From the NCBI GenBank assembly GCA_947184155.2, contig CAMXCT020000914.1, positions 1-64,000 on the forward strand: a stretch of DNA of 64,000 nt, in the 5' to 3' direction. The notes below the pieces were generated by a model, which saw nothing but the letters and a program-made list of their open reading frames with translations, was not told the DNA's origin and did no database searches. Positions 1-10,344 of the stretch are shown piece after piece; the first letter of the stretch is position 1, and each line of letters opens with the position of its first letter. Position numbers and translations under genes: made by a program. This DNA comes from Cladocopium goreaui (taxonomy: Eukaryota; Sar; Dinophyceae; Suessiales; Symbiodiniaceae).

Positions 1-1
1 A

Positions 2-505
2 ATTTCTCCACATGAACTCATGTGCGGAGTCCGCTGTTGGCTCAGATCGCTCAAGCTCCACGCCGGCTACTACCGCTTTGTGCAAGGTGCAACATCAACG
101 GCTGGCGCAGAGTATCCTGATCGCAATCGCAACCCTCTGGCGGAGGAATTTCAAAATGCACAACATCCGGAAGAGGACCGACCAGAAGCACCTAGCTCTT
201 CGGACGCGTTGAAGAAGGCAATCCTGCAGCATTGCCGCGGATGCGCGGACTTCCTTCCTGCATCCCAGATCAGCAACAAATTGCGCAGCAAGGGGCCATT
301 CAGGAAATTGCAGAACTTCTCAGCACTGGTCACTGAGCAAGCCGGTGTTTTGACCAACCATGGATTGCTTCAAAAGAAGGACCGGAACAAGAAGGGCAAC
401 CACAAGGACCAATACAAGGGCTTGACGTGGCAGCAAGTTCAAGCCGATGACAATGCAAGAGCGGCCTGCGAAACATTGCGTCTGAACCGAGATTTCTTTG
501 CTTGA
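2..505 (+). CDS. 3' part of an unknown protein, open to the left edge
   Basis: The frame is open from base 2 to a TGA at 503-505, so the gene or exon probably starts outside the window; the first ATG is at 20. The C-terminal half is charged and looks helical (ALKKAILQHCRGC, then KKDRNKKGNHKDQYKG), ending RLNRDFFA. I recognise no domain. It may be an accessory frame of the transposase-like gene that follows at 776 on the same strand, or an independent gene; the 270 bp between them contains a possible acceptor (cacctgcag, 818-826). Codon texture is coding-like and GC-rich, unlike the repeat DNA further right. Confidence is in coding status, not in function. Confidence 0.5.
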   Translation: MSPHELMCGVRCWLRSLKLHAGYYRFVQGATSTAGAEYPDRNRNPLAEEFQNAQHPEEDRPEAPSSSDALKKAILQHCRGCADFLPASQISNKLRSKGPFRKLQNFSALVTEQAGVLTNHGLLQKKDRNKKGNHKDQYKGLTWQQVQADDNARAACETLRLNRDFFA

Positions 506-543
506 GCGCTAAGCGTTCAGTTTTGAGCGCTAAGCGTTCAGTT
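502..543. repeat. 21-bp perfect tandem duplication over the stop codon
   Basis: The 21-mer TTGAGCGCTAAGCGTTCAGTT occurs twice head to tail at 502-522 and 523-543. The first copy includes the TGA that ends the preceding frame. Confidence 0.9.
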
Positions 544-775
544 GCCTAGCATTCTGTAAAAAGCCTGGGATCCTAGTTTTCACACGTCGTAGCTTCCCAA
601 TGCCAATCCGACCAGGGGAGTGGATTGTTTCAGAGCGTGTGCTAATTAACCATATTCAAGCATAGATGCTTAGAGCAATTCGCAGGGTTGAGTGCTGTCA
701 AAGCTGGCAAAATGTTGTTTGCTCCAGTTCTTGTGTTCTTGAATTCTTTGCCGCTGGCATCTCTCATCATCTCTC

Positions 776-3478
776 TTGCTTCAAACAGTGATTTTCAATC
801 CCTTATTTTGTTTCATGTCACCTGCAGCCGCTGCAACCTCCAAAGGGATCATGTCTGCTTCAACATGGACGCAGAGGCTACCGAGGAAACCTCGAGAAGA
901 CAAGAAGGTGAATTCCATCCATGCACCAGCTTCGGTTCAGGCCAGACCGGCCCGAATGACCCAGAAACGGAAACGGGGCATCGAGTCAATGGCCAAGAAG
1001 GAAGATCCACCGAGAGATTGTAGATTCTCAGAGCTGACAGACGCACAGGCACAAATGGCCAAGCGGCTGCGAATTGGCCAGGTCAGAGACTTGCGACTGG
1101 CCTTGTCAGCAATGAGCTTGTTTGCCTTGGACGCAGACACAGCCTTCGGGTCGCATGGTGCCTTGGGAGGCGACCAGCTCAGGCCACGGAGAGGCCTGCA
1201 AGCCAATTGGTGTGGTGTGGAGGTTCACATCCTGGACACTTTCATGTGCCACCGAGTTTTCCGGGCAGACGTTGCCGAGATGAAACCTCACAGACAACGT
1301 GCCAACTGTCGTGTACTTGGAGCTGTTCACACCGTGCGGGCAGATGAATTGCAGCATCTTCGTCTCGACTTCCTGCTGACCCTGAAGAATGGATCTGCTG
1401 TTTTGGAAGCATTGGGCATGCAAGTGCCTCCAGTAAACCCACCCTTGCCCTTGCATGAAAGTGGTTTCAGTGGCGAGGTTCCAGCTGAGCCAGAGCACTT
1501 TTCGCAAGTTTCACAGAAGTCCGTGGTGATTGAGCCTTCCCAAGCCAAGGAACATGTCGCATGGGCAGCCAAATATGGCTTCACGCACAAAGTCCTTCCA
1601 GAAAACCGAAGGACGGATGTAAGCTTTCTTCTGGATTTGCCCCTGCCACGTCCATTTGTTGCCCAAGCCTACAGATGTTCAACCTGCCGCCATGGGCAAC
1701 TTCTCATGGACCATGTCCCTCTCCAGGATGTGCGAAAGTTGCCACCTGCGGCTACGCAGACTTACTTTGTCCCTACAGTAGCAGATATCAAAGCTCGTTT
1801 TCCAGAAGCTTTGGTCTGCAAATTGCCACGAGAAGCTCCGGTATACTTCACCAAGCCATTCTTTTTTCACATCGCCCAGAATCTGTATGAGACTTTCAAC
1901 GTCAGGTCAGTGCGGAGACATATCGTTTCCACCTACGCCGCACATGCCCTTGCAGAGGCCATGCGGTTGAAACGTGAAGGCCACGAACCATATAGTCTGG
2001 CGTGGCAGCTTTGCTCTGTCCCTCACGATGGAATTCTTCGCGGGCTTCTGCTCAAAGGTTTGGCTCCCCACATGGAACTAATGCGCAAAAACATGCAGCA
2101 AAAACAGTTCTTGCACAATTCCAAAGGCATTCGCGTTGATGGGAATTTTGACCTTGCCAAGATCATTCGCGTGCCTGAAGGCCAAGAAGCGTTTACTGCA
2201 GTTCTGGGAATTTGTGGACTCGATGGCAGTTTGCTAGTACCGTTTGTTCCTGTCTCGCGTGAATCCCTGAGAAAGATCCAGGAAGTTTTAGCGCCAATCT
2301 TTCAGGACATGATCACGACATTCCTTGCGCATGGCTATGCGCTCGAAGATGCCGTTCCTGTCTTCCTCAGCACGGACAACTATCGGGCGCATCGCTTGGG
2401 CCTCACCCGCCTTTGCCACAAAGCTTTTGAAGCCCTTAGGGTGGAAACAGAAGGTGACACCCCAAAAGGGCCAGTGAGAAAAAAGACCGTCGATCCATTC
2501 TTGAAGGTTCCTACCATCATTACTGCTGACCCACAACATCGAATCATCAAAATGCGTGCCCTAGTCAGCTGCCACTCGAATGATGGCCAAGACTTTCTCT
2601 TCGACTTCATTGATTGCGTGAACCGTTTATCCGCTCCCCTGCAGCAACAAAAGTCCGCTGTGGACGAGGAAAGGCCACCCCAACTAGGCTCAGTCGAAAA
2701 AAAGATGTTGACCCAGGCAGTCAGATTGCCAAAGGCAAAATTTGATCCATTGATGGCAGAAAGTGAAGACTCGCTAGCCAACCTCAAGCTCTGGATGGGC
2801 CATTCCACTGTGGGGGTCGCTCCTGAATGGCAGCAACTCTTTGGTGCTTTCCCTCCTCGAGGAACTCTAGCACGCATCGCTCGACGGCTGCAGGTCGAGT
2901 TGCATGCAAATGTCAAGGGGCACGGGTGGGGTAGCCCCAAAGAGTTTTGCCTCGAACTTACCAAATTGAATAAATGGTATGCGACAGGCAAAAAAAGCAT
3001 GACCCGTCGACGTGGAATCAGACGCGGTCACAAGGCAGGACCTTGGAGAAGTGGTAGGTCAGTTGTCCTGACCAAGAAGATCCGGAAGCAATTGAAACTC
3101 ATCGGCTCTGGAACCGGTCTTGAAGGCCTTTGGAATTGGCGGTCAATTGCATCCCACTTGCAAACAGCATCTATTCCAGTTCAAACAGGAACTGTGGCTG
3201 TCGAGCGGCTCTGGGCCAACGCGGGAGATTTCTACCCAGATGCTGCGAACAACATGGCCCTTGAATGGTGGTCGCTCTTGAGTCAGCTTACTTATGTTCG
3301 CTTCAATTACCGCCATTTCAACCAGTCTTCGTTGCCAAACTGGTGCAGAGGGGATTCGTTGTTGGCACAGCGGCTAGATGCGCTAACTTCCTTAGCCAGG
3401 GCTTTGTCGGAGGACCAAGATACTTTACCAGCCATCAGTGCCTTGCAAGCTACGTTTGAGACGGCAGCCGAGCCTTGA
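776..3478 (+). CDS. DDE (RNase-H-fold) transposase-like protein
   Basis: A 900-codon uninterrupted frame. Seen: a CSTC pair at residues 301-304; IRVDGNFDLAKI with Asp455 at the end of a beta-like strand; two further strands (AVLGICGLDGSLLVPFVPV); then VFLSTDNYRAHR with Asp534; and near the C-terminus VAVERLWANAGDFYPD with Glu810, followed by an aromatic-rich helix. Two Asp about 80 residues apart and a Glu some 275 residues later, in an ERLW context, fit an RNase-H transposase split by a helical insertion, the hAT plan; KDZ-like elements are an alternative. The start is uncertain: ATG codons at 776, 851 and 956 are in frame and an acceptor-like site ends at 826. A Lys/Arg-rich stretch near residue 60 could be a nuclear signal. 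No terminal inverted repeats were found around it, so it may be a domesticated or decayed copy. Confidence 0.65.
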   Translation: MLQTVIFNPLFCFMSPAAAATSKGIMSASTWTQRLPRKPREDKKVNSIHAPASVQARPARMTQKRKRGIESMAKKEDPPRDCRFSELTDAQAQMAKRLRIGQVRDLRLALSAMSLFALDADTAFGSHGALGGDQLRPRRGLQANWCGVEVHILDTFMCHRVFRADVAEMKPHRQRANCRVLGAVHTVRADELQHLRLDFLLTLKNGSAVLEALGMQVPPVNPPLPLHESGFSGEVPAEPEHFSQVSQKSVVIEPSQAKEHVAWAAKYGFTHKVLPENRRTDVSFLLDLPLPRPFVAQAYRCSTCRHGQLLMDHVPLQDVRKLPPAATQTYFVPTVADIKARFPEALVCKLPREAPVYFTKPFFFHIAQNLYETFNVRSVRRHIVSTYAAHALAEAMRLKREGHEPYSLAWQLCSVPHDGILRGLLLKGLAPHMELMRKNMQQKQFLHNSKGIRVDGNFDLAKIIRVPEGQEAFTAVLGICGLDGSLLVPFVPVSRESLRKIQEVLAPIFQDMITTFLAHGYALEDAVPVFLSTDNYRAHRLGLTRLCHKAFEALRVETEGDTPKGPVRKKTVDPFLKVPTIITADPQHRIIKMRALVSCHSNDGQDFLFDFIDCVNRLSAPLQQQKSAVDEERPPQLGSVEKKMLTQAVRLPKAKFDPLMAESEDSLANLKLWMGHSTVGVAPEWQQLFGAFPPRGTLARIARRLQVELHANVKGHGWGSPKEFCLELTKLNKWYATGKKSMTRRRGIRRGHKAGPWRSGRSVVLTKKIRKQLKLIGSGTGLEGLWNWRSIASHLQTASIPVQTGTVAVERLWANAGDFYPDAANNMALEWWSLLSQLTYVRFNYRHFNQSSLPNWCRGDSLLAQRLDALTSLARALSEDQDTLPAISALQATFETAAEP

Positions 3479-3642
3479 GCTTCTTCATGTTTGCATGCTT
3501 CTGCAGTTTCACTCCCCATCTTCCCGCACAGACAAAAAACGCCTGCTTGCTTCCATGTGACTTGTGCCTTTTGGCGTTGTGTCACATGTTGCACCTCAAC
3601 GGTTCATGCGCAGCTGCTCTGCTAGTTTGTTCGCACATGGTT

Positions 3643-3749
3643 CTACACTTGTGGCCCTTGTCCAAAAGTCCACCCACCAACCACCACACCACCACCACCA
3701 CCATCATCCTCGTCCTCATCGTCATCCTCACCCTCATCGTCATCGTCAT
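3643..3749. repeat. 107-bp direct repeat, left copy
   Basis: Identical by eye to 8715-8821 (constant offset 5072). It contains CCACCAACCACCACACC followed by CAT/CAC-rich low-complexity DNA, which gives spurious His-rich frames. The repeat then diverges into independent CATCAT microsatellite. Confidence 0.9.
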
Positions 3750-4032
3750 CGTCATTGCCCTAATCATTGTCATCATTGTCGTCATCATCATCATCATCAT
3801 CAGCCTCCCTTTCGGCGCACATCGGCTGTGTTTCCCTTTTCTCGCCCTTAGAGTCCCGTACCGTGCCCTTAGCGTTCCTTTCAGCGCCCGTAGCGTCCCG
3901 TGCCGCAACCGTACTGTCTCTTTCCATTTCAACAATAGCTTTTGGTATAACTTCTTGCTTTCACGTACACATGGGGGGCCGAAGAAGAAATCCAGAGACT
4001 TGACTCTGAGGCAGAGAAGATTTCATTGAAAT
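3750..4032. repeat. CAT microsatellite and degenerate CCGT-rich repeat
   Basis: CATCATCATCGTC simple sequence up to about 3805, then three to four degenerate copies of a unit like CGTCCCGTGCC/CCTTAGCGTTCC (3848-3905), giving a minus-strand GTLRARYGTLRARKG pattern. No gene supported. Confidence 0.6.
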
Positions 4033-4338
4033 TTGTTGCAACTCAAAATGGATCATCGATGTTACCTCTACCTTATTACCATGGGACGTTACGATCAAAA
4101 TGGATCTACGATGGATCTATCAAAATGGATCTACGATTTGTTACTGTCTTGGAAGTTGACAGGGCCTGAAGTCTCAGAGGAAACATGTCTCATTCCTGGC
4201 GGACCCATAGCCATGCGGTCCTTGCTCGCAGCCAAACTGCAAGAAACTTACGTCAGGTCCCTGCTGGGTGACCTCTTCGCCTCATGCATGCGCGGCAGGC
4301 TGCTCAGGAGGCCAGCTGCGTTGACATTGTTAGATTGA
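4033..4338 (+). CDS. possible exon or short unknown frame
   Basis: The 3' two thirds looks coding (LTGPEVSEETCLIPGG, then AAKLQETYVRSLLGDLFASC), ending TLLD with TAG. The 5' part is a local repeat of ATGGATCTACGATGGATC and is probably not coding. No domain recognised. Roughly 340 bp of unremarkable AT-rich DNA follow to 4676. Confidence 0.3.
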   Translation: MLQLKMDHRCYLYLITMGRYDQNGSTMDLSKWIYDLLLSWKLTGPEVSEETCLIPGGPIAMRSLLAAKLQETYVRSLLGDLFASCMRGRLLRRPAALTLLD

Positions 4339-4936
4339 CATCGTTAGAAACACCAGACTGCCAGGCTGCCTTCACGTTTTCATTAGAAGCGAATATTTTC
4401 CGTCAACACCCATTATTTCTGCCAACGTAAATTGACGCCAACTTCGTTCATGGCTCGCAGTGGCAGTTTGGACAGCTAACATCAATTCTGAAAGTATTAA
4501 ATGTTCAAATTATGTGAATGTAGACGTTTACAGTCTCCACAGGAACCAGAAGTGTAACTGAATTGATTCTAACGTAATCCGTGATAAAAGTACATCCTAA
4601 CTTGGCAAAACCAATATTAGATCTGTCTTGAAAAGCGCAGACTACTCTCTATCTTCAATCACGGACACGGTACAATATGGCATCAATGGTGCATCTACTG
4701 TGTGAGCTGGGCATACAATTAGCTTTCAATGGCACTGAGCACTGTAACCACTTTCTACGCTGTTCGAAATCAGCATTCACAGTTCGACATTACTCAACCT
4801 TGTTCAACATCTTCAAAACTAAGCATGTCCACCTACACCATTGTTTGAACTCCCGAGTACAAGTACTGCTCAACACTTTCTCCATGTGTGTGCAGAACGC
4901 CTTCTGCTAGCTTGCAGCAAAGGGCAACCGAGGAGT

Positions 4937-7714
4937 ATGGCGCGGCCTAACTCCACTTTGTTTTGTCTCTCCGATTCCACTGCCTATGGCCTTTTGCCAA
5001 CTTCCAGTCTCGTGGGAGCAGGCAGTGTGGTGGACACAGAGACCCAATGCGTGATGGTGATTAGCTGCGGCGGTTCTCTGGTGAAAGAGGGTTCAACGGG
5101 AAAAACCATCATGGAATTGTTCCAGAAATATCTGTCAGAAGCCACTGGCCTGCCGTCCGACGACACGCCTGTGGTGTGCGGTTGCGTCCCAGCGGAGAGA
5201 AGCGTCCCCAACCGATCGTGGGCAGTGCTGCAGGATCACAGGAAGGGCTACAACCTCCGTGAAACAAGCCAGACGATCTTGGATTTGTGCCCTGATTCAT
5301 ACAATACCAAAGGGATGCACTTTAACAGATTGAAAGCAGCGGCAGCAATGCGGCTCATCATCAAATCTGTGTCGGAGGAGCTTCTGCAGGGACAGCCAGA
5401 CGGATGCATTGCTGTGATCATTTGCGCTGGGTGGAACATCAAGAAGGAAGACCAGATGTAACTTAGACGATTATAATTTTCATTATGCGTTTTTTTTTAA
5501 AATCTGATGCCATTTTTGATTTGGCTACTTTTCTGTTGTAACCTTCATGGTGAAGCACAAGTGTCATCAGATGTTCGCTGTGTCAAGTCCCTCTGCAAGT
5601 ATCCCTTTGAGTGTCCATATCATTTATTTTATCCCTGTTATTTATCTTGTCGTTTCAGGCTGGATGAAACCCTGTGCGCCCGATTGCTGCTCAATGCGCG
5701 AACCTTCTTGGACCTGCGGCGTGCAGCGCAGATCTATGGCAATCCAGTCTTGGATTGGAGGTGCATTGAGCCTCTGTTGGAGCCTCCGCCAGGCGTACTG
5801 CTGCAGACATATCAGGCCGACCACGAGCCAGCAGCGAACAACAAAGCTCGTTTTGCTCCGCACCTTCGGCGTGTGTTCGTCAACGATGACCAATGCGAGG
5901 AAGACATCCAGGCGTTCGGTGGTCAACGTTTGCTGCAACTGTACCGGAGCTACGACAAAGGGGCGCACAGGGCGGACATGTGGAGATACATCAAATTGTT
6001 TCTTGAGGGTGGCCATTACTTGGACATAAAGTGCGCGCTCTATCGCCCCTGGAATGAAACCATGGATGCCATTAGCCAGCAGGGCACGGCCCAGCTGGCT
6101 GTGCAGGGCACGGCCCAGCACAGGGGACAGGGCACGGCCCAGCCCCTCATCATGGCAATTGGAAGAGACAAAGATCATATCTTCCAGGGCATCATTTTGA
6201 ATTGTCCGAAAAACCACCCTTTGCTCCTCCGAGCCATCAAGCACTGCATGCAGACAACCTCGCAAGAGTTGACTGGAACGGGGTACATGCGGTTCTGTAA
6301 GCACCTGTTTGCTTTGCTCACAGAGGACCTGGGCAGGGAACCCCAACCCGGTTGGAGTCAGTGCAGTCAGTATGGACCCATCTACTTGATGCACGAGACC
6401 AAGGAGAGAAAAATGAACAATTTTGCAGACTCAGCAGGCAACCGGTTTCATGTTGATGGCCACATGATGTATGCTGGGACCACTTTGTTTGCTGCCACCA
6501 GGGCATGGAAGTGGCAGCATGGCTTCAAGAGTTCCGACCTCCAGGTGCAGGTGATCAATGCTGCTGCTGAGGCTGCACAATTGGATCAGGGCACGGCCCA
6601 GTCCATTGCAGCCAAGCTCGATGAGAGCACGGGCCAGAGCAGTTCTCCAGCAGCCGTATCTACGGGAGCTGCCGAGGTAATGCCTTTGGATACTGAGTTG
6701 CCAACAGCGGATGAGTGCACCGGATTGATTCAGCTTCTCGAAAGCTCAAGCTGGTACCAAGGTCTGGGCACCCGAGAGATCATGCAGCTCTTTGTGCTTG
6801 GTCTCCGTGAGCACCCAACAAGCCAGGGATGGGTGGGTTGCAAACATTGCAAGAACGCTAGCCGAAAACCGATTCATTTCTCAAACGTGGAAAGTCTGCG
6901 CAAGCATTTTGAAGAGAAACACCTGCAGGAGCCAGCTACTGCGAGCCATGAAGAGGAACAGCATACACGGCCAACTGCGAACAACGATGAAGCAGTGGGC
7001 AATGAGTTGCGTGGCGTTTGGGCCGACGCAGAACCTGACTGGGCCAAAGCTGATATCAAAGATCGGCTAGCCGCAGCAAGCAAGCCTGCGCCAGCAGTTC
7101 CGATGGCTGATTTGCTTTTGAGTGAGCTTCGGCAAGCCGAAGGACATGTTGGCCGCTTCATTCAAAGAGTTGTCCAGGTATTGCAAGCTCGCGATGCTGG
7201 GCACGGCCAAGCATTACAGACCGCCTTCCAGCAGCTGGGCATTGTCCCTGACATTCTGTGCCCATCATTTTGGCGCACAAAGACCAAGAAGCACCTGACT
7301 TGGTCGGGCTTGACCCAAGTAGAAGTGTTAGGGGACGGGAAAATCAAGCTGTGGTCTTGGGATTCAGAACGCTGGGCTTGGGTTGAGGCAACTGTTCAGG
7401 ATACAGCCATCACAGGCGCTATGATGAGTCTCTTCATTGATGGCATGACGGAAGTGGCAGAGAACTGCTCATTGGATCTGCCCAAAAGACAAGCAGCAAG
7501 CCTTAGCACTGCCGTTCTCTTCAACGAAGCTTGCCTAAAGCATTCCCAACAGCAACGGCTTTTGGTGCAAAAGGATGGCTTCAGCCTCAAATATGAGCAT
7601 ACTCCTGGAAGAGCCGACTTCAAGTACACCTCACGTAAGAGGAATCTCACCAACACTCAGGCCCAGACCAACATGCTCCAGGGTCGGCGCAAACGCGAGG
7701 AATATGCTGATTAG
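4937..7714 (+). CDS. GT32-like glycosyltransferase with C-terminal zinc finger, two exons
   Basis: Proposed CDS joins 4937-5457 and 5659-7714, 858 residues. The first exon (MARPNSTLFCLSD start at 4937; frame open further upstream) has no domain I know. In exon 2, residues about 278-300 read RADMWRYIKLFLEGGHYLDI with Lys298: the GT32/OCH1-type arrangement R-x-D-x-x-R/W-Y...GG-x-Y-x-D, where the usual DxD appears as D296-I-K298. PLIMAIGRDKDHIFQGIILN follows, as in that family. Between them and after lie low-complexity inserts with QGTAQ encoded by four exact copies of GGGCACGGCCCAG. A C2-H2 finger follows (Cys568, Cys571, His590, His595), then a 250-residue tail with Trp-rich KLWSWDSERWAWVEA, unassigned. 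GT32 members transfer sugars in the Golgi or on surface glycans; a fused nucleic-acid-type finger is unusual. The substrate cannot be told. Confidence 0.6.
5458..5658 (+). other. 201-bp GT-AG intron of the GT32-like gene
   Basis: Donor GATGTAACT (GT at 5458), acceptor TTGTCGTTTCAG|G (AG at 5657-5658). Splicing splits an ATG codon (AT|G) and joins the two frames without a shift: ...KKEDQ-M-LDETLCARLL. The intron frame also stays partly open, but the upstream frame stops at 5461 if unspliced. No TIR element is seen inside. Confidence 0.65.
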
Positions 7715-8112
7715 GGCGAGGAATCTGCTCATATGCCAGCTTAGGAAATTATGTGGTGATTTTTCCTATCTGCGATGCGTATGTTTGTTTTGTTTAACAA
7801 TCAGGTCGCAGTTGATCGAGCATACAGTTGAAGCAGGGTTCACATCATAGGCTGATGATCCATGAGAGCTGGGACCCACTTCTACTAGTTGTGAGCAGAT
7901 GCCGGGCACGTCCCATCTCAAAGCAGATGCAGGGCGCGGCCAACTCTTCAAAAAGGTGCACACGAGAATGATATGAGACCCAAAAATTACAGCCCCTTTT
8001 CGTCGGCACCATTCCGACTTTATTTGTCGGGTCGTTTTATTTTTCTTGTCTGGGCCGGAGATTACGAAAAATTTGTCGGCCCTACAACCCCGCCTCGTCG
8101 TTTGCTCTTTGT
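7715..8112. other. non-coding stretch after the GT32-like gene
   Basis: No convincing frame. It holds two more imperfect GGGCRCGGCC-like motifs near 7900 and 7930 and a TTTGTCGG motif three times (8022, 8071 region). Confidence 0.4.
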
Positions 8113-8274
8113 TTGACTCTGAAGCACCTTGAGCTTGAGCTCCTGCTCCAGGTTTCCAATTACCTCCGCTCAGAGTATGCTGCAGCGCAGGAAACTTTCA
8201 ACGAGCTGTGTGGACCTCATCAGCTGCCTAGCATCAAGTTGTCATATCCTAGGACATCAAGTGACTTTTTCTAG
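8113..8274 (+). CDS. possible exon, unknown
   Basis: Frame LTLKHLELELLLQVSNYLRS, then EYAAAQETFNELCGPHQLP, ends TAG at 8272. Amphipathic and coding-like. Donor/acceptor-like sites occur inside (CTCCAG|GTTTCC; CCGCTCAG|AG), so it could be two small exons. Confidence 0.3.
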   Translation: MTLKHLELELLLQVSNYLRSEYAAAQETFNELCGPHQLPSIKLSYPRTSSDFF

Positions 8275-8714
8275 ACATCAAGTGAGATCAAACTCTGGGA
8301 ACCTGGGAAATCATGTTCCATAGAGGCGGACACACCTGCGAGCTTCGAGAACCGCCTCTCCATTGACTTCACCAGTAACAAGGCCGGTGACACTGGCGAA
8401 TTTCCCTTCAACGAATGACCAGCAGTATGTCTGAATTCTGTGCTTGTCACTGTTGAAAGAACAGAATTGCTTTTAGGCAAGGCTCAATCGCTTATCCTTC
8501 ATGACAGGTTCTGCCCATGAAGCTATCGGGTGTTGGATCTGTTGAGCAAAGCATTATCTTCCGCAGCAGCCAGGGACTTAATATGACTTGATGTGCTCTT
8601 TTTCTTCGCAAGAGGGTTGGTGTTGCGACTCTCTTTGTCTTTGCTCGTCCTTTTTGATCTTTTGTTGTGCCTGTACACTGTCATCCCTGGAGCACCAGGT
8701 TTCTACTCAATGCT

Positions 8715-8821
8715 CTACACTTGTGGCCCTTGTCCAAAAGTCCACCCACCAACCACCACACCACCACCACCACCATCATCCTCGTCCTCATCGTCATCCT
8801 CACCCTCATCGTCATCGTCAT
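8715..8821. repeat. 107-bp direct repeat, right copy
   Basis: Same sequence as 3643-3749; continues into a different CAC/CAT-rich microsatellite (8822-9015). Confidence 0.9.
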
Positions 8822-9015
8822 TGACGTCATCGTTGTCATCATTGTCGTCGCCACATCATCATCGTCCTCATCGTTTTCCACCACCACCACCGCCGCCACC
8901 ATCACCATCACCGCCACCATCCCATCACCACCACCACCACCGCCACCACCACCACCACCAGCATCATCATCATCATCATCATCATCAAAATCATCATCAT
9001 CATCAGCATCATTTT
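8822..9015. repeat. CAT/CAC/CGC microsatellite
   Basis: Runs of CATCATCAT, CCACCACCACC and CGCCACC. Reading frames of polar or poly-His residues across it are artefacts of the repeat. Confidence 0.85.
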
Positions 9016-9060
9016 ATTCGTTTCACGTGTTTTTCACGGTGATGTCCACCTTTCCCTCAG

Positions 9061-9159
9061 GTGGAGAGGCTTCGTTGCAGGCCGCTGATTCCATTCTGCT
9101 GGCATTTGGTGCTGGACAAGCAGTGCCCAATTTGCAAGACAGCAATTGACATCATGGTT
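9061..9159 (+). CDS. possible terminal exon with CPIC motif
   Basis: Acceptor CCTTTCCCTCAG|G at 9060. Frame VERLRCRPLIPFCWHLV, then LDKQCPICKTAIDIMV and TGA. The spacing FCxH...QCPIC recalls the second half of a RING finger, but the first half is not visible upstream, so this is tentative. Another frame of the same block (AADSILLAFGAGQAVPNLQD) is also open. Confidence 0.3.
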
Positions 9160-9884
9160 TGATGCCCAGAAACTCAAGAAGGTAATAGTATGGAAGATTT
9201 TTGAAGTTACGTTGAAGAATAAACATAATAATGACAATACATATATATATTTATATAATGATATATATGTATATATAATCATATATGTGTATATGAAGCA
9301 TTAGATGCCACATATATAATTGATATTGATATGGATGGATGTGTTGCATTGTTTCCCAGGAACAGGTGGAGCGTGATGGAGCACAATCCCGGGTCGGGCT
9401 TCCATCACTCTGTCGTAGCGTCTGAGCAAGCCTTGGCAGCCATTAGTATATAATATTAGTTATCCATGTAACTTATCCCCATGGATCCCATGATATACCA
9501 TGATATACCATGATATACCCATGATATACCCATGATACCAATTATCCGATTACCCCCATGGATCCTATGAGATCCCTTTGGAATCTGGTCATTCCAAAGC
9601 TGACGCTTCCTATCGCGGTTGTACAAAGCTAAGCCTACGCTGCAGCCAGGTGGAGATCCTAGCTTGAGCTGAAGCTGAAGCTCAATGGATTGGTTTGGGA
9701 AAGACATACATGGATAAATGGATAGTGGGGATCACATATCCCTCATCTCGTGTGTATATCTTGTTCTTCTAAACATCAGCTGTGGAAATTGTCATTATGA
9801 ATAAATATCAACTGAGCAAGCAATGTCAAAGATAGTGCGAATCTCAAGGCCTATAGGAGGGTTGACTCGTGTTGAGGTTCTTCA
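9160..9884. other. AT-rich non-coding stretch
   Basis: AT dinucleotide runs (9238-9300), and a short array of CATGATATAC at 9488-9536 enclosed by CCCCATGGATCC motifs at 9478 and 9555. No gene seen. Confidence 0.5.
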
Positions 9885-9975
9885 CAGACATCACAAGGGA
9901 CACCACAAGCACAAGCACAGAGGACACGGACCGAGTCTGCGGTGCTTGTGCTTGTGGTGTCCCTTGTGATGTCTG
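9885..9975. repeat. perfect hairpin with 34-bp arms
   Basis: 9885-9918 (CAGACATCACAAGGGACACC...) is the exact reverse complement of 9942-9975; the loop is 23 nt (9919-9941). No TIR-type TA boundary was seen. It could form a long stem if transcribed. Confidence 0.85.
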
Positions 9976-10344
9976 CCTGTGGTGCTAGCACTGGCAACTC
10001 CAGCAGCAGTGGTCGGTGGTCAGGTCTTCAGGGGTTTGACCGGTGTGGTAAGATAAAGTAACCATACAACCATGTGACCTGGTTTCCAAACAAAACCTGA
10101 TGGTGCCTAGTTTCCAAAACTTCCATGACCTGGACAGCGTTGCTGCAAGGTTTCGTACTATGATTCTGAACTGCGAAGTGGCTGGAAATTCGCCCGCTCA
10201 CAGCCACGAGAATTCAGTCTTTTCCACCAATGAATCAGACCAAAAAAACATGATTACAAAAAACTATATACTTGCACATGGTGATACAGGAGAAAGAGGT
10301 AACAACTTGGCAAGGACTCAACCATTCCAGTTATTTGCGACCAG

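Noticed and set aside
3564-3851. His-rich protein (also 8588-8824)
   Set aside because: Generated by the CAC/CAT microsatellite within the 107-bp repeat.
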